Shown here piece by piece: positions 1 through 7,930 of a DNA stretch of 64,000 bases (the first letter of the stretch is position 1; every line of letters starts with the position of its first letter). Made by a program: the position numbers and the translations under genes. The DNA is from Bacteroidetes bacterium B1(2017) (GTDB taxonomy: Bacteria > Bacteroidota > Bacteroidia > UKL13-3): contig NKJG01000001.1 of assembly GCA_002256395.1 (NCBI GenBank), positions 248,001 to 312,000 of the forward strand. Direction: 5' to 3'. The notes under the pieces are model-generated. The model had not been told where the DNA came from. It did not search any database and worked only from the letters and a program-made list of their open reading frames with translations.

Positions 1-19
1 GCAAATATTGCTATAAACG

Positions 20-46
20 TTTAAAGTAGTTTATTTTTACTTTAAA
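20..46. promoter_or_regulatory. Perfect 9-9-9 inverted repeat
   Basis: TTTAAAGTA (20-28) is followed by nine bases and then its exact complement TACTTTAAA (38-46). It lies 60 bases upstream of the first small reading frame. It could be an operator or a weak hairpin. The sequence is very AT-rich, so chance is a real alternative, and no matching promoter motif is obvious beside it. Confidence 0.3.
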
Positions 47-105
47 AAATTTACACCAATAAAGAACCTAAGTTCGAGTAAAATAAAATTCCCAAAAAAC
101 ATACT

Positions 106-279
106 ATGAATAAAAACAAAAGAATAATTTTAATACTATTGATTGTTTTAAACTCAATGGTATTATTAGGACAAATATACCCTGAAGGGGCACCTCCATT
201 TGCGAGGTATGTTAACACCATCTTTTTGGCAGCGAGCTTAATTTATTTCATTTCACAGACCAAAGAGAATAGCAAATAA
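106..279 (+). CDS. Small membrane protein, 57 aa, unknown
   Basis: I do not recognise this gene. The ATG at 106 opens a 57-codon frame closed by TAA. The product starts with a lysine-rich end (MNKNKR), then a hydrophobic segment at about residues 7-22, a short PEGAPPF loop, and a second hydrophobic segment at about 36-50 before a polar tail. This fits a two-helix membrane hairpin, or a signal peptide followed by one helix. It ends 6 bases before the next gene, so the two could be co-transcribed. Support is the hydropathy pattern and the spacing only. Confidence 0.45.
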   Translation: MNKNKRIILILLIVLNSMVLLGQIYPEGAPPFARYVNTIFLAASLIYFISQTKENSK

Positions 280-285
280 ACTGCA

Positions 286-663
286 ATGTTTAAAACCAAT
301 AATAGGATAGTAATTATATCAAGAATATGCTTGGTGTTTCTTTTTACTTTAAGCTTAAGTAATGCTTTTGGGCAGGTTGATAGTTCATGCAACAAATTGG
401 ATACGGCTGAGGTAATTAGAATCGCAAAACGTAAAAATTCTTATTGGACACAATCTTGGCAAGCGCCGCCCAGTATCCAATATAAAGAGGAGACGTGCGA
501 GTGGGTAGTTCAATCACATAAGTATACCTCTAGCCTGAAGGGTGAATGCAAGCATACGAATGGGTGTACCATAGTAAGCTCCGTTAACTTAGTTATTAAT
601 GCTAAAAATGGAAAAATAAAATCTAAAAGAAAGGAAAAGACAATTTACCACAATTATGAATAG
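286..663 (+). CDS. Hypothetical secreted protein, 125 aa
   Basis: I do not recognise the family. The N-terminus (MFKTNNRIVIISRICLVFLF, then a stretch ending NAFGQ) looks like a signal peptide of about 30 residues, so the mature protein should be periplasmic or exported. The mature part has four cysteines (SSCNK, ETCEW, GECKH, NGCTI), which could form two disulfides, and a basic lysine-rich tail. The ATG start follows the upstream small membrane frame by 6 bases. No function is proposed. Confidence 0.6.
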   Translation: MFKTNNRIVIISRICLVFLFTLSLSNAFGQVDSSCNKLDTAEVIRIAKRKNSYWTQSWQAPPSIQYKEETCEWVVQSHKYTSSLKGECKHTNGCTIVSSVNLVINAKNGKIKSKRKEKTIYHNYE

Positions 664-727
664 GATGAATTGTTACCTATCCTAAACACATTAAATACCT
701 TTGAAAAAAAATAGTACTTTTATAGAA

Positions 728-1234
728 ATGATTTTAAGAAAAGCAACAGGTGATGAACTGCCAATTATTTGGGATATTTTGCAAGAAGCCATTGAACAAA
801 GAAGACAAGATGGAAGTACGCAATGGCAAAATGGCTATCCCAATGAACAGGTTGTTTTAGACGATATAAAGAATGGCCATGGCTATGTGCTTGAAGACAA
901 TAAGGAGGTGATAGCTTATGCTGCTATTATTTTTGGAATAGAACCTGCGTATACCGACATAATTGGCAAATGGCTGGGCAATGGCGATTACGTAGTTATA
1001 CACCGTGTGGCAACGGCCAATAAAGTAAAAGGCAAAGGCGTAGCTACATACCTATTTAAATTCATAGAAGATTTGTGCAGCCAACAAAATGTTTCTAGCA
1101 TTAAAGTAGATACTAATTTTGATAATGTGCCCATGCTAAAAATCATGAATAATTTAGGCTATACTTATTGCGGAGAGGTGTTTTTTAATGGTTCAGCAAG
1201 AAGAGCGTATGAGAAGATTATTACGCTTCTCTAG
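728..1234 (+). CDS. GNAT-family N-acetyltransferase, 168 aa
   Basis: A predicted cytoplasmic acyl-CoA-dependent N-acetyltransferase. The product opens with MILRKATGDELP, a typical first strand and helix of the GNAT fold. The acetyl-CoA loop is read from VATANKVKGKGVATYLFKFI, a variant of the V-x-x-x-x-R/K-G-x-G-x-A motif, and is followed by a late segment NLGYTYCGEVFF typical of GNAT C-termini. The ATG at 728 is preferred over an in-frame TTG at 701, because the GNAT domain starts immediately after it and the extra residues (KKNSTFIE) add nothing. The substrate cannot be inferred from sequence or neighbours. Confidence 0.8.
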   Translation: MILRKATGDELPIIWDILQEAIEQRRQDGSTQWQNGYPNEQVVLDDIKNGHGYVLEDNKEVIAYAAIIFGIEPAYTDIIGKWLGNGDYVVIHRVATANKVKGKGVATYLFKFIEDLCSQQNVSSIKVDTNFDNVPMLKIMNNLGYTYCGEVFFNGSARRAYEKIITLL

Positions 1235-1282
1235 CATCCTCTTTATTATTTGGCAAGGCCTGAACCAATATAAACTATTAAT

Positions 1283-1873
1283 ATGAGAACACTATTATTT
1301 GTACTTCTTCTTCTAACAAGTTGCTCTACTATTAGAAAAAAGCCCTTAACCTTTATTGAGCCAATTATTTTAAGTTTCAATACACCAGAATCGGAGCAAT
1401 CTGGAATACTTAAAAGTAATGACACTATTGTTTATAGTGGCAATGATTCGTTTATTATTTGTGAAGATTACATTTATTTTAAACCCCATTTGATGCATTT
1501 TTACAAAAACAAAATTCATGAATATTATTTCATCCAAACCAATAAAGATTTAATAGATTATGTGACGCTTAAATACTACAAAGGGGAATTAGAAAGCATT
1601 TCAATCCTTACCAAGGACAAAGCACGCGTGGACTCAGTATCTAATTTGATTCAAAAATTTTATCATAAAAACTTTAAAGACAATGGGGAAAGTGGCTATT
1701 ACCCCAAAATGAAATATAGCAATTTCGCTAAAAACAACTTGCTCATATACCGTACCATTTTCACCGAAAATTATGAAGCAGAGTTCATACTTACGAACAC
1801 AAAGGTAAAACTCCCTTCTTGGTGCGGTTTTAGGACCCCATGGTGGTATTATTTGACATTTTGGAGATGGTAG
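1283..1873 (+). CDS. Hypothetical lipoprotein, 196 aa
   Basis: An unrecognised protein with a short lipoprotein signal: MRTLLFVLLLLTSC, with a lipobox (LTSC) and the lipidated cysteine at residue 14. The mature part is aromatic- and lysine-rich with repeated Y/F pairs (YIYFKPHLMHFY, HEYYFIQ) and ends in a tryptophan-rich tail (PSWCGFRTPWWYYLTFWRW). This suggests an envelope-anchored protein with an aromatic surface. It sits between the acetyltransferase and an isochorismatase-type hydrolase without obvious coupling. No function is proposed. Confidence 0.65.
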   Translation: MRTLLFVLLLLTSCSTIRKKPLTFIEPIILSFNTPESEQSGILKSNDTIVYSGNDSFIICEDYIYFKPHLMHFYKNKIHEYYFIQTNKDLIDYVTLKYYKGELESISILTKDKARVDSVSNLIQKFYHKNFKDNGESGYYPKMKYSNFAKNNLLIYRTIFTENYEAEFILTNTKVKLPSWCGFRTPWWYYLTFWRW

Positions 1874-1897
1874 TTGTAGAATAAATAAAAACATCAA

Positions 1898-2434
1898 ATG
1901 AAAGCCTTATTAATTATAGACATGCAAATGGGCAGCTTTAGACCTTATACCTTGCGATATGATACCTTGGGAGTTATTGAAAGAATAAATCTCTTGTTGG
2001 AACATTTCAGAAACAAAAACGACAAAGTTATTTTCATTCAACATGATGGATCGAAAGAGAATGTTTTTATTCCTGAAAGTGAGGACTGGCAATTACTACC
2101 AGAACTCACTACAAACAGTGGCGATATCTATGTTTCAAAAGTTGCCAATGATGCATTCTACCACAGCAAGCTACAAGATGTTTTGATAGAGCATGCCATC
2201 ACCGAACTATACATTACAGGTTGCGCTACCGATTTTTGCGTGGATGCTACTATAAAAGCGGCATTGAGTAAAGAGTATAAAATAACAGTAGTAGGTGACG
2301 CACATACTACTGCCAACCGACCCCATTTAGATGCACCTACTGTAATTAAACATTACAATTGGTTATGGGCAGATATGACGCCTACTAACTATAAAATACA
2401 GGTACTAAAAACGGATGAGTTTTTGAAAGATTAA
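1898..2434 (+). CDS. Isochorismatase-family cysteine hydrolase, 178 aa
   Basis: A cytoplasmic hydrolase of the isochorismatase/nicotinamidase fold. The triad can be read as Asp8 (LLIIDMQ), Lys81 (YVSKVANDAF) and Cys114 in TGCATDFCVDAT, the usual G-x-x-T-[DS]-x-C-V pattern. The length of 178 residues is normal for the family. The substrate could be an amide, a carbamoyl compound or isochorismate. The zinc-ligand D-x-H-x-H pattern of true nicotinamidases is not evident, so it is probably not PncA. It lies 15 bases before the next gene, but that neighbour is uncharacterised and gives no hint. Confidence 0.82.
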   Translation: MKALLIIDMQMGSFRPYTLRYDTLGVIERINLLLEHFRNKNDKVIFIQHDGSKENVFIPESEDWQLLPELTTNSGDIYVSKVANDAFYHSKLQDVLIEHAITELYITGCATDFCVDATIKAALSKEYKITVVGDAHTTANRPHLDAPTVIKHYNWLWADMTPTNYKIQVLKTDEFLKD

Positions 2435-2449
2435 ACAAACCTAGGAAAA

Positions 2450-3178
2450 ATGAAATTTGCCGTATTTATCATACTCATTCTTCTTATTAAAAATGTATTT
2501 TATATTTACAGGAGATTCTCTAATTTAAAACAACAAGCATCATACCTTGCGCCAACTATTGATCAAACAGTGCCAGACACTGCTATAAGTTTTGGTTATA
2601 AGTGCATATGGTTTGCCATAAAAACCACTGATAAAAACAGAATTGCAGAGTTATTAAAACTTGAGAACCTTAGCGAATGCAATTGGCAAGTTGGAATTGA
2701 AAAAGCCTATCAGGGTGACGTATTTATTTCCCCTCCCATTGACAACTGGACTTTTGCAATGGGATGGGGCCTTCCACATGGCGACTCAATTAAGGGCATA
2801 GGAGAAGTTAAAAATATCCTGCAAACTTTAAGCAAAGAATTTGGAGAAGCGCAATTCTTTAGCACTCATCGTGTGAGTGAATACCATTGTTGGATGAAGG
2901 CTAGCAATGGAAAAGTGGAGCGAGTTTATAGCTACCTGGGTGAATCTGGGGAAAACATTGTCATAGAAGGACAGCCTACTGAATTTGAACAAAAGTTGAA
3001 TCTGGTAAATACTTTTTCGGACGAGGCTAAAGGCGAAAAATATTTAAATAAAGAAGACATAGACTGGCCTACCGAACAGCTATTAATGCAGGTAGCAGAA
3101 AATTGGAGTATTGACCCAACCACTCTGGAAGAAAGAAAGGACATTACCCCTAGTTTAGGATTGTTAGGACAAGGATAA
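2450..3178 (+). CDS. Hypothetical membrane-anchored protein, 242 aa
   Basis: I do not recognise the family. A single N-terminal hydrophobic helix (about residues 2-20, ending IYRRF) should anchor the protein, with the rest soluble. The body contains SECNWQVGIEKAYQGDVFISPP and a glycine/tryptophan-rich segment WTFAMGWGLPHGD, then a strand-rich part ending in a charged tail. It resembles conserved hypothetical proteins that occur beside small accessory genes, but no domain can be named. It follows the cysteine hydrolase by 15 bases, so both may share a transcript. Confidence 0.6.
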   Translation: MKFAVFIILILLIKNVFYIYRRFSNLKQQASYLAPTIDQTVPDTAISFGYKCIWFAIKTTDKNRIAELLKLENLSECNWQVGIEKAYQGDVFISPPIDNWTFAMGWGLPHGDSIKGIGEVKNILQTLSKEFGEAQFFSTHRVSEYHCWMKASNGKVERVYSYLGESGENIVIEGQPTEFEQKLNLVNTFSDEAKGEKYLNKEDIDWPTEQLLMQVAENWSIDPTTLEERKDITPSLGLLGQG

Positions 3179-3249
3179 AATAAAAAAGAAAACCTGAGTA
3201 AAAAATGAACTATACTTTAGCTTAGATTAAATACGTTTATTTATTTAAT

Positions 3250-3978
3250 ATGAAATTAACCTTATCCTTCCTACTAGTTGTACTTCTTAGTTTTGGAGCA
3301 AATTCGCAGGTTTTTGTATTGAATTCGCAGATTCAAGTTGAGAAAACGCTTCAAAATAACCTTGCACTAGACACCATCCTTAAACCCGATTATTTTCTTG
3401 TTAAAATTACCGTTTCGGAATGGGTGCAATGGACAACTAAAGGCCGGAAAACTAGCCCAACACTTATGAATTTAGACACGGTAGACTATCTATTGAAATC
3501 TAATTTAAAGCAACTTGGTTTTACTCAAAACCTCCGCAAATCGGCCATCGCAGAAAGCTTTGTAAATAATGGGTATGGTAACTATCAAAAAAAATATTTC
3601 GGAAATCAAATCCTATTTCAAGTTACCTACGAGTTTGAAATTTCTACAAAAGATAGCGTAAATTACTTGTTTAAAGAATTACCAAAGGAGAATTTTACCG
3701 CCTTAATTATTCAACCTAAATTAACACCTACTACACTCGAAAAAGCTAAGGATGCTTTGACAAACCAAGGTTTAATTCAAATATCGAAAAATGCCAAAAC
3801 TATTGCCGACACCTTGAATCAAAAAGTAATAAAGCAACAAAGTATTACCATAAATTTTGTACCTAAGTCAGAATCCTATAATTCCATAAATAATTACGGA
3901 AAGGATTTTACAATTAATATCAATGATCTAGAATATGTACTTGCCATTTACTATGCTTATATTCTAGACAACAAATAA
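3250..3978 (+). CDS. Secreted protein, possibly SIMPL/DUF541-like, 242 aa
   Basis: The N-terminus (MKLTLSFLLVVLLSFGANSQ) is a clear signal peptide of about 19 residues, so the product is periplasmic or exported. The mature part alternates strands and helices. A C-terminal stretch (EKAKDALTNQGLIQISKNAKTIADTL) resembles the alanine-rich helix where SIMPL (DUF541) proteins have a K-A-x-x-x-A-x-x-x-A pattern, and the N-terminal part begins with a strand like PDYFLVKITVSEW. The similarity is loose and read by eye. A hypothetical secreted protein is the safer call. Confidence 0.5.
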   Translation: MKLTLSFLLVVLLSFGANSQVFVLNSQIQVEKTLQNNLALDTILKPDYFLVKITVSEWVQWTTKGRKTSPTLMNLDTVDYLLKSNLKQLGFTQNLRKSAIAESFVNNGYGNYQKKYFGNQILFQVTYEFEISTKDSVNYLFKELPKENFTALIIQPKLTPTTLEKAKDALTNQGLIQISKNAKTIADTLNQKVIKQQSITINFVPKSESYNSINNYGKDFTININDLEYVLAIYYAYILDNK

Positions 3979-4091
3979 GGATGCTGGTCTCCCAATAAAT
4001 TTCCTAGTCACTACTCCCTAATGTTTCTATAATGGAACCGTTGAGTTTTAATTGCAGAAAATTATTTATAAAAAAAATAATATAAAATAAA

Positions 4092-4145
4092 TTTGCGCAA
4101 TCAAATAATTGCATATATATTTGCAACCATATTATTGCGCAATAA
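4092..4145 (+). promoter_or_regulatory. Promoter with three phased TTGC/GCAA dyads
   Basis: A Bacteroidota promoter is read as TTTG (4092-4095), 20 bases, then TATATTTG (4116-4123). Three dyads overlap it: TTGCGCAA at 4093-4100, an 18-base imperfect palindrome at 4109-4126 (TTGC...GCAA), and TTGCGCAA at 4135-4142 inside a perfect 14-base palindrome (4132-4145). The dyad centres are 4096.5, 4117.5 and 4138.5, exactly 21 bases apart, which is two helical turns. They cover the -33 element, the -7 element and the expected start of transcription. This is what an autorepressor operator would look like, and the next gene is an ArsR-type regulator. Confidence 0.6.
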
Positions 4146-4159
4146 CTATTTTTTTTAGA

Positions 4160-4453
4160 ATGAGAAGAGATGTATTTCAGGCTTTAGCCGACCCCACACG
4201 AAGAGCTATTTTGCTTTTACTGGCCGCACAAGCCATGACACCAAACGCACTTGCAGAGGAATTTCAAACAAGTAGGCAAGCTGTTTCAAAACATATTCAA
4301 ATGCTTACAGAATGTGAGTTGGTAAAGCAAGAAAAACAAGGAAGAGAAATTTTCTATTCACTAGAAATTAAAAGGATGAAAGAAATTGAAAAATGGCTCG
4401 AACAATTTAAAAAGATTTGGGAAAGCAGATTTAACCAATTGGATCAGGTATAA
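4160..4453 (+). CDS. ArsR-family transcriptional regulator, 97 aa
   Basis: A small winged-helix repressor. The product opens [20 protein letters not shown], the standard first helices of ArsR regulators. The recognition helix is [23 protein letters not shown], followed by a wing ([15 protein letters not shown]). No metal-binding ELCVCDL-type motif is present, so it is probably not a metal sensor. It belongs to the ArsR type paired with SRPBCC (AHSA1) proteins. The ATG at 4160 is chosen over an in-frame ATG at 4109, because the earlier start would lie inside the promoter dyads and adds residues with no family counterpart. The SRPBCC gene follows 23 bases downstream. Confidence 0.88.
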   Translation: MRRDVFQALADPTRRAILLLLAAQAMTPNALAEEFQTSRQAVSKHIQMLTECELVKQEKQGREIFYSLEIKRMKEIEKWLEQFKKIWESRFNQLDQV

Positions 4454-4476
4454 GTAACCATGAAAAAAAACAAAAA

Positions 4477-4983
4477 ATGAAAAACAGTATAATATTTGAT
4501 TTTACCGTTGACAAATCTACCAATACAGTATTTGTAACACGCGAATTTAACGCAGAACAATCCTTAGTTTGGGATGCATTTACCAAACAAGAAATTCTTG
4601 ACCAATGGTGGGCTCCAAAACCTTGGACCGCCAGAACCAAACAGATGAATTTTGAATCTGGAGGGCATAGATTTTATGCTATGGTAAGCCCCGAAGGCGA
4701 AGAACATTGGTCGTTGGAAGAGTATACCTCTGTTAGTCCAATAACTAATTACCAAATACGCTCCTCATTTGCAGATAAAGACAAAAACGTAAATACCGAA
4801 TTTCCAACCACTGAATGGGATTTGAATTTTAGTGAATTGGACGGCGTGACCACCGTTAACATTAGCATTAAACATCACTCTCTTGAAGCATTAGAAATGC
4901 ATATTAAAATGGGCTTCCAAGGCGGATTTACCATGACTTTAAATTATTTAGAACAATTATTTGACTTCCTAAAAACAAAGTAG
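4477..4983 (+). CDS. SRPBCC/AHSA1-domain protein, 168 aa
   Basis: A cytoplasmic protein of the START/Bet v1-like fold. It shows the typical opening [31 protein letters not shown], a central strand-rich part ([22 protein letters not shown]), and a closing helix [19 protein letters not shown]. Such domains bind small hydrophobic ligands or act as co-chaperone-like proteins. The immediate upstream ArsR gene is a well-known partner arrangement: the regulator and the SRPBCC gene form a two-gene operon, probably under the dyad-rich promoter at 4092-4145. The ligand is unknown. Confidence 0.88.
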   Translation: MKNSIIFDFTVDKSTNTVFVTREFNAEQSLVWDAFTKQEILDQWWAPKPWTARTKQMNFESGGHRFYAMVSPEGEEHWSLEEYTSVSPITNYQIRSSFADKDKNVNTEFPTTEWDLNFSELDGVTTVNISIKHHSLEALEMHIKMGFQGGFTMTLNYLEQLFDFLKTK

Positions 4984-5115
4984 CATTGACTATCCCACTT
5001 AATCTTATGAAAAAAATACCACGAACCATACATTAGAAAATCTCCGCCATTTTGGTAACTTGCTTAAAATTATCTGTTTTTCTAAAGTTATTAGTACAAA
5101 ACATAGAGAATCGTT

Positions 5116-5595
5116 ATGAAATTTAGCCTATTCCCAAAAGAAACATCATTATACGAATCGGAATTTGATATTCTAGAACTAATTGAAATACTAAAAGAAA
5201 ATACGTTGAATGGAATGTTAAGCAGCACTAATTACCAAACAAATAAAAAATTCATTGGAAGTATTGAACAAGAAAGTTTCAAAATAATCTCCTCAGCAAA
5301 AAAAACGTCACTATTTTGTGTATTTGAAGGACAAAAAGCTAATGTTGGCAAACAAATTTCAATTGTCAAAAAATTTCATCCAATATTTAGAAATTTATTT
5401 ATTCTTTGGTTCGTATCAATACTAATAGTTATTCTTTTTCCACCTTTTGAACCAAATGAAATAATTGAAATTTTCTTATTTGTTTCATTTGCCACAATTC
5501 TAAGATATGTACTCATAAAAGTATTATTTGATACCGCAAAAACCGAAGGAATTAAAAGGCTTAGTGATTTACTAAAACTATCTGAAATAAAATAA
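5116..5595 (+). CDS. Hypothetical membrane protein, 159 aa
   Basis: I do not recognise the family. The first 90 residues are soluble and polar (FSLFPKETSLYESEFDILEL). They are followed by two hydrophobic helices at about residues 94-112 (FRNLFILWFVSILIVILF) and 119-137 (IIEIFLFVSFATILRYVLI). The tail is charged and should be cytoplasmic. This resembles small two-helix proteins whose N-terminal part shields a membrane site, but no named domain fits. The codons are more AT-rich than those of the core genes, as in much of this first 8 kb. Confidence 0.6.
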   Translation: MKFSLFPKETSLYESEFDILELIEILKENTLNGMLSSTNYQTNKKFIGSIEQESFKIISSAKKTSLFCVFEGQKANVGKQISIVKKFHPIFRNLFILWFVSILIVILFPPFEPNEIIEIFLFVSFATILRYVLIKVLFDTAKTEGIKRLSDLLKLSEIK

Positions 5596-5623
5596 GCCCT
5601 GCAAAATCAAAGGATTCAATTCT

Positions 5624-6133
5624 ATGAAAATACTTTTAAAAACATTTCTAGTGATTCTGAGCCTTTTCCTAATGTGGGCGGCATATATTTATTTTACCTT
5701 TCCTGACACAGAAAAAATAATAAAAAATCAAAAAGGTAAATATCATGAAACTACCACTCCAGATCAAAGCACATACGCCAGATTGGTAAAAGAAGATAAG
5801 AAGGCAAAGCGAACTATTTTATTGGGCAAAGCAACACATTCGGTAATGCATGATAATATGTTTCCATTTTCAACACATGAATTTAATTTGAATGAAACAG
5901 AAAGAATTTTAGAAGTAATTAATGACTCTGCAAATTTTAATTGGGGAGAAATTGGAACCCCCTATTATGATAAAATTATTTTCTTTTACGACGAAGATGA
6001 AAATGAAATTGGCTATTTAGATATTAGCCTAGATGGCGAAATCAAAGTCTTTCCAGATCTCGCTCTTACAAAATGGGGCCTTTTAAGCGACAAAGGATTT
6101 CAAGAATTGGTTTTAGCTATTAGGACCGAATAA
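5624..6133 (+). CDS. Hypothetical anchored protein, 169 aa
   Basis: I do not recognise the family. An N-terminal hydrophobic helix (MKILLKTFLVILSLFLMWAA) would anchor or export the protein. The rest is soluble, with acidic stretches (FYDEDENEIGYLDISLDGEI) and a GLLSDKGFQELVLAI ending. It lies 28 bases after the previous gene and a few bases before the SanA-like gene, so the three may form one transcript. No function is proposed. Confidence 0.6.
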   Translation: MKILLKTFLVILSLFLMWAAYIYFTFPDTEKIIKNQKGKYHETTTPDQSTYARLVKEDKKAKRTILLGKATHSVMHDNMFPFSTHEFNLNETERILEVINDSANFNWGEIGTPYYDKIIFFYDEDENEIGYLDISLDGEIKVFPDLALTKWGLLSDKGFQELVLAIRTE

Positions 6134-6170
6134 TATAAGTTTGAGGGAAAAGAACAGAAAACACATACCT

Positions 6171-6806
6171 ATGAAAAAAATCATCCTGTCATTAACTTTA
6201 TTATTACTGGGTATTGTTGGTATAATTTATGTTTGCAACAAGAAAATTGAAGAAGAAGCAAAGGGTTTGCTATACACAGAAACCAGCGACATCCCATATA
6301 ACAAAGTTGGCCTATTATTAGGTACATCCAAGTTCTTATCAAACGGAACCCAAAATCAATATTACTTCTATAGAATAGATGCCACACTAAAGTTGATGGC
6401 CGCTTCTAAAATTTCTTATGTAATTATTAGTGGTGATAACAGCACTCAAGACTATAATGAACCAGAATTAATGCGAGCTGATTTGATAAAAGGTGGTGTA
6501 GATTCAACCCATATCTTTCTTGATTATGCTGGCTTTAGAACATATGATTCAATGATCCGCCTCAAAGAAATATTTAGCCAGAATTCTGTGACAGTTATTT
6601 CGCAACAATTCCACAACGAACGAGCAATTTATACTGGTAACAGATTGGGCATTGCTACTATTGGGTTCAACGCACAAGACGTTTCGGCTTATTTTGGATT
6701 TAAAACTCAAGTAAGAGAAAAACTCGCTCGAGTAAAAGTGTTTCTAGACTTTATGTTTGGAAACCAAGCAAAGTTCCTCGGCAACAAAATTGAAATACCG
6801 TCTTAA
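6171..6806 (+). CDS. SanA-like (DUF218) envelope protein, 211 aa
   Basis: A SanA/YdcF-type protein with one N-terminal membrane helix (residues 2-20) and a DUF218 domain exposed on the periplasmic side. The signature runs VGLLLGTSKFLSNG, VIISGDNSTQDYNEPELM, DSTHIFLDYAGFRTYDSMIR and VTVISQQFHNERAIYTG, which matches the order of motifs in SanA. In enterobacteria SanA affects envelope permeability and vancomycin exclusion, but its reaction is not settled. The ATG at 6171 begins the signal-anchor cleanly. An upstream in-frame TTG at 6141 would add ten polar residues. It is probably co-transcribed with the gene before it. Confidence 0.82.
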   Translation: MKKIILSLTLLLLGIVGIIYVCNKKIEEEAKGLLYTETSDIPYNKVGLLLGTSKFLSNGTQNQYYFYRIDATLKLMAASKISYVIISGDNSTQDYNEPELMRADLIKGGVDSTHIFLDYAGFRTYDSMIRLKEIFSQNSVTVISQQFHNERAIYTGNRLGIATIGFNAQDVSAYFGFKTQVREKLARVKVFLDFMFGNQAKFLGNKIEIPS

Positions 6807-6823
6807 AAATTGCCGATAATAGT

Positions 6824-7792
6824 ATGAATACCCATAGCTATCCAAAACTAGTAACACTAGTTTTATTCCTGTTTAGTGCAGCCATCGGCAATTGTTGTAT
6901 TAACGAATATCGCGCACTTTTAAATGGGGATATTTCTTTTACAGATGCTGGCAATGCTGCTCCATTTGCACATTTTGATGAAACAAATAAAACTTTACTT
7001 TTAGAAAAATTAAGAGAGGCTGATAGCATTTATAAACGAAGCAAAAAACTGGAAGACTATTCAGATTTAGGTTCAATGCTTATTTACAGTGGCAAGTTTC
7101 TAGACGCTAAAAAAATATTTCAAGAAATAGAAGAAAAATCACCAGGACGTTACCAAACAGCCGCAAACATTGGCACAACCTATGAACTATTGGGTCAAAA
7201 CGACTCTGCTTTATATTGGATAAAGCGGGCTGTAGAAATTAATCCAAACTCACATGAGGGTTCAGAATGGATACACGTTAAAATTCTTGAAGCCAAAATA
7301 AGGGCAAACGGAAATGAAAATTATTTGTGGACGCACTCTATTCTTTCACTCGATTTTGGAGATGAGTTGCTGCCTGTAAACAAAAACAATATTGACCTAG
7401 ACAATATCCAAAGTCAATTGCGCAATCAATTAAATGAAAGGATCTCGTTTATTAAACCCAAAGACCCTATTGTAGCTCAATTACTCTTTGACTTAGGCAA
7501 TGTATGTGCCTTAACTATGGATGCAACTAGTGGTTTACAGGTTTACCGGGTGGCCAAAGAATACGGATACAACTCAACCCTATTTGAAAAAAGAATGGCA
7601 TACTTTGAAAAACTACAAGAAAAAGCCGACTTTAAAAACAATACCGAAGGCTGGGCTCGAGAACATGAAACACTAGTTATTTTACTAATGGGGATAGGCT
7701 TTATACTTGTACCGTTAGCTGTACCTATATTTTTTTATGTCCGAAATAAAAAAAGAAAGAAGGCAAAAAACATAGGAAATAAAAAAATTTAG
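6824..7792 (+). CDS. TPR-containing membrane protein, 322 aa
   Basis: The N-terminus is a signal peptide or anchor (PKLVTLVLFLFSAAIGNCC). The middle contains at least two tetratricopeptide-like repeats (YSDLGSMLIYSGKFLDAKKIFQEIEEKSPGRYQTAANIGTTYELLGQNDSALYWIKRAVEINPNS). Near the C-terminus is a single membrane helix (LVILLMGIGFILVPLAVPIFFYV) and a basic tail (RNKKRKKAKN), so the TPR part should face the periplasm and the tail the cytoplasm. Such proteins usually act as scaffolds, and no partner is apparent here. It starts 17 bases after the SanA-like gene. Confidence 0.7.
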   Translation: MNTHSYPKLVTLVLFLFSAAIGNCCINEYRALLNGDISFTDAGNAAPFAHFDETNKTLLLEKLREADSIYKRSKKLEDYSDLGSMLIYSGKFLDAKKIFQEIEEKSPGRYQTAANIGTTYELLGQNDSALYWIKRAVEINPNSHEGSEWIHVKILEAKIRANGNENYLWTHSILSLDFGDELLPVNKNNIDLDNIQSQLRNQLNERISFIKPKDPIVAQLLFDLGNVCALTMDATSGLQVYRVAKEYGYNSTLFEKRMAYFEKLQEKADFKNNTEGWAREHETLVILLMGIGFILVPLAVPIFFYVRNKKRKKAKNIGNKKI

Positions 7793-7855
7793 TTCCTTAA
7801 CTTCACCATCCGCAGGTCTTACCCTGCCCAAGGAAGCAAAGCGCCCGTCCATGCA

Positions 7856-7887
7856 TTGTCTGCCATAGCTTTAGCGACGGCAGACAA
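7856..7887. repeat. REP-like hairpin, TTGTCTGCC arms
   Basis: TTGTCTGCC (7856-7864) is followed by 14 bases and the exact complement GGCAGACAA (7879-7887). The loop itself contains TAGC..TTAGCG. The element lies between convergent genes (the TPR protein and odhB) in a patch richer in G+C than its surroundings. It could be a terminator-type hairpin shared by both genes, but it lacks a T tract. A repetitive extragenic palindrome is the alternative. Only one copy was seen in this window. Confidence 0.45.
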
Positions 7888-7930
7888 CACCATGCCCCAA
7901 CTCTTTACGCATCACGCCTTCACGCTACCT

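Noticed and set aside
1898..2434. Nicotinamidase PncA for the isochorismatase-type gene
   Set aside because: The zinc-binding D-x-H-x-H pattern is not evident.
4109..4159. Extended N-terminus for the ArsR gene
   Set aside because: It falls inside the promoter dyads and adds 17 residues unlike the family; 4160 gives the standard N-terminus.
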